A stretch of DNA of 29,181 bases, taken from an uncultured Collinsella sp. (GTDB taxonomy: Bacteria; Actinomycetota; Coriobacteriia; Coriobacteriales; Coriobacteriaceae). Under the pieces are notes generated by a model, which searched no databases, was not told where the DNA came from, and was given only the letters and a program-made list of their open reading frames with translations. A program made the translations under genes and the position numbers. This document shows positions 1 through 7,066 of the stretch, in pieces. The stretch covers positions 1 to 29,181 of the forward strand of contig UQSC01000014.1 in the NCBI GenBank assembly GCA_900543615.1, written 5' to 3'. Every line of letters begins with the position of its first letter. Position 1 is the first letter of the stretch.

Positions 1-63
1 TTCGCGTCCCACCCGCCCACCGCACGGCGCGGGCGGTCGAAGCGATTGAAAGGAACCCCCTCC

Positions 64-597
64 ATGTTGAAGAAAACCCTCGCCTTCGCCCTGTCGGCGG
101 CGCTTTTCGCGTTCTCGCTCGCCGGCTGCGGCGGAAATTCAATCGACAGCGCAAAGGCAAGCGATGCCGATTCCCAGGAAAAGACCGAACAGGCGGCCGA
201 TGCGCCCGAGGGCGCAAGTGCTGCCCCCATCACCGCCGACAAGGTGGCCGACGGCACCTATCCGATCACCGTAGATTCCAGCTCGAACATGTTCAGGATT
301 GTGGACGCCCAGCTCATCGTGGAAAACGGCTCCATGCACTGCGTGATGACGCTTTCCGGCACGGGCTACGGCAAGCTCTTCATGGGCACGGGCGACGAGG
401 CTGCCGCCGCGAGCGAGGCCGACTTCATCCCCTATGTGGAAAACGCGGAAGGCAAGTACACCTACGACGTGCCCGTTGAAGCGCTCGACGAGGACACCGC
501 CTGCGCCGCGTGGAGCATTAAAAGGGAGCGGTGGTACGACCGCACGCTCGTGTTCGAATCCGCCGGCGTCGATCTGCGCGCCGACGCGCTGAAGTAA
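64..597 (+). CDS. Small lipoprotein with NEAT-like beta-sandwich domain (putative iron/haem uptake accessory)
   Basis: The product is 177 residues. It begins with a lipoprotein signal peptide: a Lys-Lys N-region, a hydrophobic stretch and lipobox LAGC with Cys22. A polar Ala/Asp/Glu-rich linker follows, then one domain from about residue 65 to the end with DGTY, TLSGTGY, YDVPVEALDED and WYDRTLVFES segments. The start at 64 has AAGGA about 10 bases upstream; an in-frame TTG at 46 would spoil the signal peptide. The domain resembles the N-terminal domain of the next gene's product and, by pattern only, the beta-sandwich domains found with Gram-positive haem/iron importers. It probably sits on the outer face of the membrane and presents a ligand to the binding protein encoded 4 bases downstream. 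The lipoprotein call is firm; the ligand is unknown. Confidence 0.8.
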   Translation: MLKKTLAFALSAALFAFSLAGCGGNSIDSAKASDADSQEKTEQAADAPEGASAAPITADKVADGTYPITVDSSSNMFRIVDAQLIVENGSMHCVMTLSGTGYGKLFMGTGDEAAAASEADFIPYVENAEGKYTYDVPVEALDEDTACAAWSIKRERWYDRTLVFESAGVDLRADALK

Positions 598-601
598 CGC
601 C

Positions 602-2173
602 ATGCGGTCGATTCTTCCCAAGGGGGAAAGCAGGAAGCGCCGCAGCATCGCGGCGCGCGCGATCGCCTGCGTTCTCGTCGCCCTGCTCGCGCTTCCCTTC
701 GCGGGGTGCAGTGCGAGCCCGAACGCGACCGGTGGCACGGCAGGCTCTCAGGAATACACTGTGAGCGTCTCGCTTTCCGGCGGGTCAGGGCGCGCAAGCA
801 TCGCCTCACCCACCACAATTGTGAAGGATGGCGACACCTACACCGCGACCATCACCTGGTCGAGTTCGAACTACGACAAAATGACCGTCAACGGCGTGGA
901 CTACGCGCCCGTAAACGACGGCGGCAACTCCACGTTCGAGATACCCGTCACGCTCGACGAGGACATCGCCGTGTCGGCCGAGACCGTCGCCATGTCGACG
1001 CCGCACACCATCGACTACACGCTCCACTTCGATTCATCCACCATGAAGGAGAAATCGGGCGACGAAGCAAGCGGCGGCTCCCCTGCGGGAACGGCTTCAA
1101 ACGCCGCGGCCGACTTCCACAACGCCGATTTGGGCTGCGGCTGGAAGCCGACGGGGACGCTTCAGCTTGAATACGCCGAGCACTTCACTGTCGACGAGTA
1201 CGAAGGCGGCCTGCGGCTTATCTGCATTTCGAACGGGGAGCGCTTCCTCGTGGTGCCGCAAAATGCAAAGGTACCTGATGGGTTGAGCTCCGACATCGCG
1301 GTCATAAGGCGCCCCGCCGACAAGGTGTACCTCGTGTCGTCGGCGACGATGTGCCTGGTCGACGCGCTCGATGCGAACGACAATATCCTCATGTCGGGCA
1401 CGAAGGCCGACGATTGCTCGGTCGCGGGCTTCAAAAGCGCGCTCGAAAGTGGGGCGATCGCCTACGGCGGCAAGTACAGCGCGCCCGACTACGAGCGAAT
1501 ATCGGCCTCGGGCTGCACGCTCGCCATCGAGAACACCATGATCAACCACACGCCCGATGTGAAGGAAAAGCTGCAGAAGCTCGGGCTCGTCGTGCTCACC
1601 GAACAGTCGTCGAGCGAGCCCGAAGCACTCGGGCGCGTCGAGTGGATTAAGCTTTTCGGCGTCCTGTTCGACAAGGAAGACGAGGCCGCGCACCTGTTCA
1701 ACGAGCAGAAGGCCCGCGTCGAGCAAACGTCGAGGCTCGCGTCGTCAGGTAAAACCGTGGCGTATTTCTACATTAACTCGAACGGGGCCGCCGTCACGCG
1801 GCGGGCGGGCGACTACGTGGCGCAGATGATCGAGCTTGCAGGCGGCAACTACGCGCTCGATGACGCGCAGACGGCGTCGACGTCAGGTTCGTCAGTAACG
1901 CTCGAAATGGAGCGCTTCTACGCGACGGCGAAGGATGCCGACATCATCGTCTACAACGGCACCATCGACGAATCGGTTACCACCTTGAGCGACTTCGTAG
2001 GCAAAAACGCGCTATTGTCGCAGTTCAAAGCCGTGAAGAACGGCAACGTCTGGGTCACAAGCGCCGACATGTACCAGCAGATGACTTCTACCGCCGACAT
2101 TATCGACGAGCTGCACGGGGCGTTCACCGGCGATGACACGAGTGACTTCCATTATCTGAGGAAGCTCGGCTAG
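602..2173 (+). CDS. ABC transporter substrate-binding lipoprotein (iron-complex/haem/B12 type) with extra N-terminal domain
   Basis: The product is 523 residues. The signal peptide ends in lipobox FAGC (Cys36). Residues 50-145 form an extra domain (EYTVSVSLSG, DGDTYTATITWSSSNY, TFEIPVTLDEDIAV, IDYTLHFDS) similar in layout to the preceding lipoprotein. Residues 186-523 look like a TroA/BtuF-type two-lobed binding protein: an Ala/Val-rich first lobe ending near TLAIENTMINHTPDV, a long connecting helix (LFNEQKARVEQT), and a second lobe with TVAYFYIN, YVAQMIELAGGNYAL and ADIIVYNG, closing with a C-terminal helix. The gene is 4 bases after the first lipoprotein and 4 bases before the permease and has no strong ribosome site of its own, so coupled translation is likely. 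The substrate is not readable; an iron complex, haem or corrinoid is the family expectation. Confidence 0.85.
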   Translation: MRSILPKGESRKRRSIAARAIACVLVALLALPFAGCSASPNATGGTAGSQEYTVSVSLSGGSGRASIASPTTIVKDGDTYTATITWSSSNYDKMTVNGVDYAPVNDGGNSTFEIPVTLDEDIAVSAETVAMSTPHTIDYTLHFDSSTMKEKSGDEASGGSPAGTASNAAADFHNADLGCGWKPTGTLQLEYAEHFTVDEYEGGLRLICISNGERFLVVPQNAKVPDGLSSDIAVIRRPADKVYLVSSATMCLVDALDANDNILMSGTKADDCSVAGFKSALESGAIAYGGKYSAPDYERISASGCTLAIENTMINHTPDVKEKLQKLGLVVLTEQSSSEPEALGRVEWIKLFGVLFDKEDEAAHLFNEQKARVEQTSRLASSGKTVAYFYINSNGAAVTRRAGDYVAQMIELAGGNYALDDAQTASTSGSSVTLEMERFYATAKDADIIVYNGTIDESVTTLSDFVGKNALLSQFKAVKNGNVWVTSADMYQQMTSTADIIDELHGAFTGDDTSDFHYLRKLG

Positions 2174-2177
2174 CGCC

Positions 2178-3218
2178 ATGAGAAGCCGGCTTACCATGGC
2201 ATACGACGAATCGGGGCGCGCCGCGCGGTGTCGCGTCGTGACGGCGCTGCTCGCTGTTGCCCTCATCGTGCTCGTCGGGGCCAACCTGTGCATCGGGAGC
2301 GTGCTCGTGCCCGCAGACCACATCCCCGACATCCTTTCGGGCGGCGCGGCCAATTCCATGGAAAGCCAGGTCATCTGGGAGATTCGCCTGCCGCGCGTGC
2401 TTTCAGCCATACTTCTCGGCGGGGCACTTTCGCTCTCCGGGTTCCTGCTGCAGACGTTTTTCAACAACCCCATCGCCGACCCGTTCATCTTGGGCGTCTC
2501 CTCGGGCGCAAAGTTCGTCGTCGCGCTTACGATGATCGTGCTTCTGGGCGCGAACCAGGCCATGTCCTCGCCGGCTATGGTGACCGCAGCGTTTCTGGGA
2601 TCGCTTATCACCATCGGCTTCGTGCTCCTCATCGCACGGCGCATAAGTTCCATGGCCATGCTTATCGTGGCGGGCGTCATGGTGGGATACATCTGCTCGG
2701 CGGCGACGAACTTTCTCATCGCCTTCGCCGACGACCAGTCCATCGTGAACCTGCACAACTGGTCTTTGGGTAGTTTCTCGGGTTCGAGCTGGGACGACAT
2801 CGCGGTCATCGCGGTCGTGGTGATCACCGTGAGCGCATGCGTATTCGCGATATCGAAGCCCCTTTCCGCCTTCCAGCTGGGAGAAGCCTACGCGAAAAGC
2901 GTCGGCGTGAACGTCGCACGCTTCCGCGTGGTGCTCGTCCTTCTAGCGAGCATGCTCTCCGCCTGCGTGACCGCGTTCGCTGGTCCGGTGTCGTTCGTAG
3001 GCATCGCGGTTCCGCATCTCGTGAAGTCGGCGCTGAAGTCGTCGAAGCCCATCCGCGTGATTCCTGCGTGCTTCTTGGGAGGCGCCATCTTCTGCGCGGG
3101 TTGCGATTTGATCGCGCGCACGCTGTTCTCTCCCGTCGAGCTTTCCATCAGCGCCGTCACCGCCATCTTCGGCGCGCCGGTGGTTATCGCACTCATGTTG
3201 AAGAAGCGGGTGAGGTAG
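2178..3218 (+). CDS. FecCD/BtuC-family ABC transporter permease
   Basis: The product is 346 residues, the usual size for this family, with about nine or ten membrane helices. Family hallmarks are visible: IRLPRVLSAILLGGALSLSG near residues 70-90, FNNPIADPFILGVSSGAKF after it, and the C-terminal FAGPVSFVGIAVPHLVK block that contacts the ATPase, followed by GAPVVIALMLKK at the end. It forms the transmembrane channel for the substrate delivered by the binding protein encoded immediately upstream. The first ATG (2178) is used because it lies 4 bases after the previous stop; a second in-frame ATG lies at 2196. The 3' end abuts the ATPase start (TAG directly followed by ATG). No second permease gene is present, so a homodimeric channel is expected. 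Confidence 0.93.
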   Translation: MRSRLTMAYDESGRAARCRVVTALLAVALIVLVGANLCIGSVLVPADHIPDILSGGAANSMESQVIWEIRLPRVLSAILLGGALSLSGFLLQTFFNNPIADPFILGVSSGAKFVVALTMIVLLGANQAMSSPAMVTAAFLGSLITIGFVLLIARRISSMAMLIVAGVMVGYICSAATNFLIAFADDQSIVNLHNWSLGSFSGSSWDDIAVIAVVVITVSACVFAISKPLSAFQLGEAYAKSVGVNVARFRVVLVLLASMLSACVTAFAGPVSFVGIAVPHLVKSALKSSKPIRVIPACFLGGAIFCAGCDLIARTLFSPVELSISAVTAIFGAPVVIALMLKKRVR

Positions 3219-4529
3219 ATGGGGGAATTCGTGCCGCGGCCCAAAACGCTCGGAGGGGACATTCCATGCTTAGACAGTCCTAAGCTCGCACGAAAGCGCC
3301 AGAAGACACTTTCGGCTCGTGCGGAACTGCGCGCGGAACGCCTCCTTCGAGCGGAGTCGAACCTCGAAACCCCGGTCGAAACGCAGACTGACGGAGTGCC
3401 GCTTTTCCGCATAAGCGACCTGTCGGCGGGCTACGACAAGAAGGTCGTAGTCGAAGGCGTCGATCTGGAGGTTCGCGCGGGCGACGTCGTGGCGCTCATC
3501 GGGCCGAACGGCTCGGGCAAGTCGACCATCTTGAAAACAATCACACGCCATCTGGCACCGCTTGCCGGCACGGTCGAGCTCGACGGGCGGGAGATTTCCC
3601 GATGGAAGACGGCGGAGTTCGCAAGGAACCTTGCCGTTATGCTGACAGATCGCCCCCGGACCGAGCTCCTCACCTGCCGCGATATCGTAGAGGCGGGAAG
3701 GCATCCCTACACCGGGCGAATGGGCACACTCACGCCCGACGACCATAGTCGGGTCGACGAGGCCATGAAAACCGCACATGTGGAAGGGCTCGCCGAGCGC
3801 GACTTCATGCAGATAAGCGACGGGCAACGCCAGCGCGTCATGCTCGCACGCGCCATCGCGCAGGATCCGCGTGTGCTCGTGCTCGATGAGCCCACGTCGT
3901 ATCTCGATATCCGCTACCAGATCGACCTGCTGCGAATACTTCGCCACCTTGCGAAATCGCGGAATGTTGCTGTCATCATGTCCATCCACGAACTCGAGCT
4001 CGCGCAGAAAAGCGCCGACAAGGTGATTTGCGTGAAGGACGGCCGGGTCTTCCGCGCCGGCGCACCCGAGGACATATTCACGCGCGAGACGATTGGCGAG
4101 CTCTACGGCCTTCAACATGGCACCTTCAACGAGCGCTTCGGCAGCGTGGAAATTGGGCGCCCACACGGCGATGCAAACACGTTCGTCATCGCCGGCGCAG
4201 GTACGGGGTCGGCTGCGTTTCGCCAGCTCATCCGGCAGGGCAAGGCGTTCTACGCGGGCGTTCTGCACGAAGGGGACATCGACTGCGAGCTCGCGCGCGA
4301 CCTGGCGACGGAATGCGTGGCCGAGCGCGCCTTCGAGCCGATCGGGGATAAAACCATAGCCCGCGCCAAAGAGCTCCTCGTCCACTGCGCGCGCCTTATT
4401 GTGTGCCCCGCCGCCTTCGGCACCATAAACGCCCGCAACGCAGAGCTCGTCGAGTTCGCACGCTCGCATGGTATCGAGGTCATGCGAGCGTGCGAAGGCG
4501 CATCGGAGGATTCCAATGGATACGCCTAG
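3219..4529 (+). CDS. ABC transporter ATP-binding protein (FepC/BtuD type) with N- and C-terminal extensions
   Basis: The product is 436 residues; typical members have about 255-270. The ATPase core spans residues 61-310: Walker A GPNGSGKS (95-102), signature ISDGQ (199-203; Ser-Asp instead of the common Ser-Gly), Walker B VLVLDEPT (219-226), D-loop and switch His (SIHE). Residues 1-60 are a basic, Arg-rich extension with no family look. Residues 320-425 form a second domain (FVIAGAGTGSAAFRQLI, FYAGVLHEGDIDCELA, LIVCPAAFGTINARNAELV) that resembles a Rossmann-like nucleotide fold, role unknown. The annotated start directly follows the permease stop. However, a strong ribosome site GGAGGGG (3252-3258) precedes an out-of-frame ATG at 3266, and a repeat lies at 3274-3328, so the true N-terminus is uncertain. 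A GTG at codon 60 is a possible later start. Confidence 0.9.
   Translation: MGEFVPRPKTLGGDIPCLDSPKLARKRQKTLSARAELRAERLLRAESNLETPVETQTDGVPLFRISDLSAGYDKKVVVEGVDLEVRAGDVVALIGPNGSGKSTILKTITRHLAPLAGTVELDGREISRWKTAEFARNLAVMLTDRPRTELLTCRDIVEAGRHPYTGRMGTLTPDDHSRVDEAMKTAHVEGLAERDFMQISDGQRQRVMLARAIAQDPRVLVLDEPTSYLDIRYQIDLLRILRHLAKSRNVAVIMSIHELELAQKSADKVICVKDGRVFRAGAPEDIFTRETIGELYGLQHGTFNERFGSVEIGRPHGDANTFVIAGAGTGSAAFRQLIRQGKAFYAGVLHEGDIDCELARDLATECVAERAFEPIGDKTIARAKELLVHCARLIVCPAAFGTINARNAELVEFARSHGIEVMRACEGASEDSNGYA
3274..3328. repeat. Palindromic repeat (copy A) inside the ABC ATPase 5' region
   Basis: Three blocks match the repeat at 14758-14811: ACAGTCCT (3274-3281), GCTCGCACGAA (3284-3294) and the 18-base block TTCGGCTCGTGCGGAACT (3311-3328), with nearly the same spacing. 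The second and third blocks share an imperfect inverted repeat around CGCACGA/TCGTGCG. This copy has lost the central hairpin seen in the other. It encodes part of the odd Arg-rich N-terminus of the ATPase, roughly residues 19-37. Confidence 0.65.
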
Positions 4530-4561
4530 GCGCGGCCCAAGAAATCGTCCGCATCCCCATC

Positions 4562-4583
4562 TGACACTATTTCACCGCAACTT
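4562..4583. repeat. Solitary half of the 69-bp palindromic repeat
   Basis: The sequence CTATTTCACCGCAACTT (4567-4583) is identical to the end of the right arm of the perfect element at 14966-15034, and the five bases before it match partly. No left arm is found in the expected place, where the ABC ATPase gene ends. It marks the border between the ABC cluster and the radical SAM gene. Confidence 0.7.
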
Positions 4584-4620
4584 AGAGAGCGTAAGGTATA
4601 ACGCTTCACCCCAAATTAAA

Positions 4621-4648
4621 TTGATTCGTTGAATAGACACATTACAAA
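4621..4648 (+). promoter_or_regulatory. Possible promoter of the radical SAM gene
   Basis: The 4584-4716 gap is much more AT-rich than its surroundings. TTGATT (4621-4626) and TACAAA (4643-4648), 16 bases apart, are a plausible sigma-70-like pair. Other spacings are possible, so this is tentative. Confidence 0.3.
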
Positions 4649-4716
4649 TCTTTAGACTTCGTTTAATCCACAAGTGGGTATTATCACACAGTAAGCACAC
4701 GTGAAAGGATATACCC

Positions 4717-6150
4717 ATGTCGCTTACACAGTCAGCAGAGCGTGCAGCGCTCAACAAGCTCATCGATTATCTCGACGACAACCCGCAAGAAAACATCGAC
4801 AAAATCATGGACCTCGTGAACAAGCTGGTCCCCAATCGCGTATTTCCCGTACAGCGCGAGGCATTCACCAATGTCATCAAGAGCCGCGGCAATTGGTATG
4901 ACCTGATCATGCGTGTGTTCAGCCTCAATCCCCAGATGCGAACCAAACTGCTTAAGACCCTCATTGTCGACGCCAACCTGCTTGCTTGGCCAGAGCAGGA
5001 AAAGAACCGCGAAAAGTACCAGTGCAACGTTCCGTGGGCCATCCTGCTCGATCCCACGAGCGCCTGCAACCTGCATTGCACGGGCTGCTGGGCCGCCGAG
5101 TACGGCTACAAGCAGAATCTCTCGTTCGAAGACATCGACTCTATCGTTACGCAGGGCAAAGAGCTCGGTACGCATATCTACATCTATACCGGCGGCGAGC
5201 CGCTCGTCCGCAAGCACGACCTGATCAGAATTTGCGAAAAACATCAGGACTGCGTGTTTCTCTGCTTTACCAACTCCACGCTGATCGACGAGGCCTTCTG
5301 CGACGATATGATTCGCGTAGGTAATTTTGTCCCCGCCATCAGCGCCGAGGGCAATGAGCACACCACCGACGCCCGTCGCGGCGAGGGTACCTACGCAAAG
5401 ATCGAGCACGCCATGAAACTCCTGCGCGAGCGCGACTTGCCGTTTGGTATCTCCACCTGTTGGACCAGCGCCAATGCCGATACGGTTGCTACCGAGGAAA
5501 ACATGGACTGGATGATCGGCGAGGGAGCACTCTTCTGCTGGTACTTCCACTTTATGCCGGTTGGCCGCAACGCAACCCCCGAGCTCATGCCCACGCCCAA
5601 GCAGCGCGAGCACATGTATCACTTTATCCGTGAAATGCGCGAGAAGAAGCCGCTGTTTACGCTCGACTTCCAAAACGACGGCGAGTTTGTAGGCGGATGT
5701 ATCGCCGGCGGCCGCCGCTACCTGCACATCAACGCCGCCGGAGACGTGGAGCCGTGCGTGTTCATCCACTACTCAAACGCCAACATCCACGATGTGAGCT
5801 TACTCGACGCGCTGCGCTCTCCCCTCTTTATGAAGTACTACGAAAACATGCCGTTCAACGACAACTACCTCAAACCATGCCCCATGCTCGAGAATCCCGA
5901 CGTGCTGCCCAAAATGGTCGCCGAGAGTGGCGCAATGAGCACCGATCTCATCGAGAAGGAGTCACCCGAGCAGCTGCGCGAAAAGACCCAGGCTGCCGCC
6001 GAGGCATGGTCACCTGTCGCCGACCGCATCTGGAACGACTCCGACGATCCGTTATACGCCAAGCGTCACGAGGACAAGTCGCAGGGCATGGCCGATAGCG
6101 ACATGCACAAGTTCGAAAAACAGGGCCGCATACTCAAAAACGGCGATTAA
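4717..6150 (+). CDS. Radical SAM protein with SPASM-like C-terminal region
   Basis: The product is 477 residues, cytoplasmic, with no signal peptide. An N-terminal helical region (1-100) precedes the radical SAM core, where CNLHCTGC supplies the CxxxCxxC ligands (Cys117, Cys121, Cys124) of the [4Fe-4S] cluster that cleaves S-adenosylmethionine. TGGEP (158-162) is the SAM amine-binding motif. After the core come GGCIAGGRRYLHINAAGDVE and further Cys residues (VEPCVF, KPCPM) typical of an auxiliary-cluster SPASM/Twitch-like region. The start is supported by GAAAGGA about 7 bases before the ATG. No peptide precursor or partner enzyme lies nearby, so the substrate is unknown. A convergent TetR-family gene follows, and palindromic repeats lie on both sides. 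The superfamily assignment is secure; the reaction is not. Confidence 0.9.
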   Translation: MSLTQSAERAALNKLIDYLDDNPQENIDKIMDLVNKLVPNRVFPVQREAFTNVIKSRGNWYDLIMRVFSLNPQMRTKLLKTLIVDANLLAWPEQEKNREKYQCNVPWAILLDPTSACNLHCTGCWAAEYGYKQNLSFEDIDSIVTQGKELGTHIYIYTGGEPLVRKHDLIRICEKHQDCVFLCFTNSTLIDEAFCDDMIRVGNFVPAISAEGNEHTTDARRGEGTYAKIEHAMKLLRERDLPFGISTCWTSANADTVATEENMDWMIGEGALFCWYFHFMPVGRNATPELMPTPKQREHMYHFIREMREKKPLFTLDFQNDGEFVGGCIAGGRRYLHINAAGDVEPCVFIHYSNANIHDVSLLDALRSPLFMKYYENMPFNDNYLKPCPMLENPDVLPKMVAESGAMSTDLIEKESPEQLREKTQAAAEAWSPVADRIWNDSDDPLYAKRHEDKSQGMADSDMHKFEKQGRILKNGD

Positions 6151-6185
6151 TGCTGCCCTACACGACAAACGCTCAGAAATGAAGC

Positions 6186-6220
6186 GGAGCAGTCTCGAGG
6201 CTCATCTTCGAGGCTGCTCC
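6186..6220 (+). terminator. Hairpin downstream of the radical SAM gene
   Basis: GGAGCAG-T-CTCGA pairs with TCGAG-G-CTGCTCC around a short loop, starting 36 bases after the stop codon. There is no strong T-tract right after the stem, so termination may be weak. Confidence 0.6.
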
Positions 6221-6245
6221 ACATTACCATCAAAACAGTTTTACT

Positions 6246-6314
6246 AAGTTGCGGTGAAATAAGGACTAGATCGGCCTTCCAATAGCCAAAACGATCCCTA
6301 TTCCACCGCAACTT
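6246..6314. repeat. Decayed copy of the 69-bp palindromic repeat
   Basis: It is exactly 69 bases, the same length as the perfect copy at 14966-15034. The left arm begins AAGTTGCGGTGAAATA and the right arm ends CACCGCAACTT, with a few mismatches (AAGGACT for AGGGACT, TTCC for TTTC). The loop sequence is unrelated. It lies between the convergent radical SAM and tetR genes. Confidence 0.8.
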
Positions 6315-6338
6315 CTTTAAGTTGTTGAATTATCAATG

Positions 6339-6950
6339 CTATTCCAAGCGAGATTCCAGACTCGACAGGCCATTAAGAGTCAGGTCGTTGGCGACCTCAG
6401 AGACGCGCTCGATAGGAACCGAGCCGTCAGACAGTGCCCACGTGCGATAGATACCGATAATACCCGACAGCAAAAACGCCAGATAATAGTCGAACATCTC
6501 GTCCTTGAGACCTTGGGGCAGCAGATCGCGCTCGGCAATCTCGTGCTCGAGCGGTGCACGAAGACGAGCCATGAAATCATCGAGCGGAATATTCTCGATC
6601 AGCTGACGATTGAGCACTAAGTTGTTGCACAGTGCCTCATTAACGGTTTTAAAGAAGGTCGCCGCCGCGCCAAGAGCGCGCTCGCTGGTGTCACCGTCCA
6701 TAGAAGCAAGCGTTTTCTCGACCGAGTCGACAATCATCTCCACCACATCGACGGCAATGGCATCGAGCAGGCCGTCAACCGTACCAAAGTGAACGTAAAA
6801 GGTCTTGCGGTCGACATTGGCCTCGCGCGCGATGGCACTCACCGTAATGTCTGCCAGCGGCTTTTCCATGAGCAGGCGCTCGAAAGCCGAAAGGATGGCA
6901 TTACGGCTGCGAATGATGCGACGATCAAGACGCGGTTTGCTGGTTGCCAT
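6339..6950 (-). CDS. TetR/AcrR-family transcriptional regulator
   Basis: The product is 203 residues. The N-terminal TetR DNA-binding domain is clear: RNAILSAFERLLMEK, then the helix-turn-helix ITVSAIAREANVDRKTFYVHF (about residues 35-55), followed by a C-terminal helical ligand/dimer domain that is not diagnostic. The start at 6950 is chosen because AAGGGA lies 8 bases upstream; a longer frame reaches 6977 but lacks a ribosome site. The gene is convergent with the radical SAM gene and is followed downstream by a repeat. A dyad at 6994-7017, about 45 bases upstream of the start, could be its own operator. Its effector and any target beyond itself are unknown. Confidence 0.88.
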   Translation of the reverse strand: MATSKPRLDRRIIRSRNAILSAFERLLMEKPLADITVSAIAREANVDRKTFYVHFGTVDGLLDAIAVDVVEMIVDSVEKTLASMDGDTSERALGAAATFFKTVNEALCNNLVLNRQLIENIPLDDFMARLRAPLEHEIAERDLLPQGLKDEMFDYYLAFLLSGIIGIYRTWALSDGSVPIERVSEVANDLTLNGLSSLESRLE

Positions 6951-6993
6951 GGGCGTGTCCCTTCGATATGCGAGCATTCATCAACAGATGAGA

Positions 6994-7017
6994 GATAATC
7001 TACGTAAGAGGATTATC
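6994..7017. promoter_or_regulatory. Inverted repeat upstream of tetR (candidate operator)
   Basis: GATAATC (6994-7000) and GATTATC (7011-7017) are perfect 7-base arms around a 10-base spacer that begins TACGTA. The size and place fit a TetR-family operator in the gene's own promoter region. No binding data can be read from sequence. Confidence 0.45.
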
Positions 7018-7066
7018 CCCCCTACAGCACAAATATGCCCCGCATCATGAAGAACGCACGACTGTC

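Noticed and set aside
3270..4469. A 399-codon open frame on the minus strand opposite the ABC ATPase
   Set aside because: The plus-strand frame has Walker A, signature and Walker B motifs; the minus-strand frame shows none.
64..4529. ABC cluster as part of a prophage or integrative element
   Set aside because: No integrase, phage or conjugation genes, att sites or tRNA junction are seen; only a half repeat at its right border.
4562..6314. Repeat copies as a CRISPR array
   Set aside because: The copies are kilobases apart, palindromic along their full length, and there are no regular spacers or cas genes.
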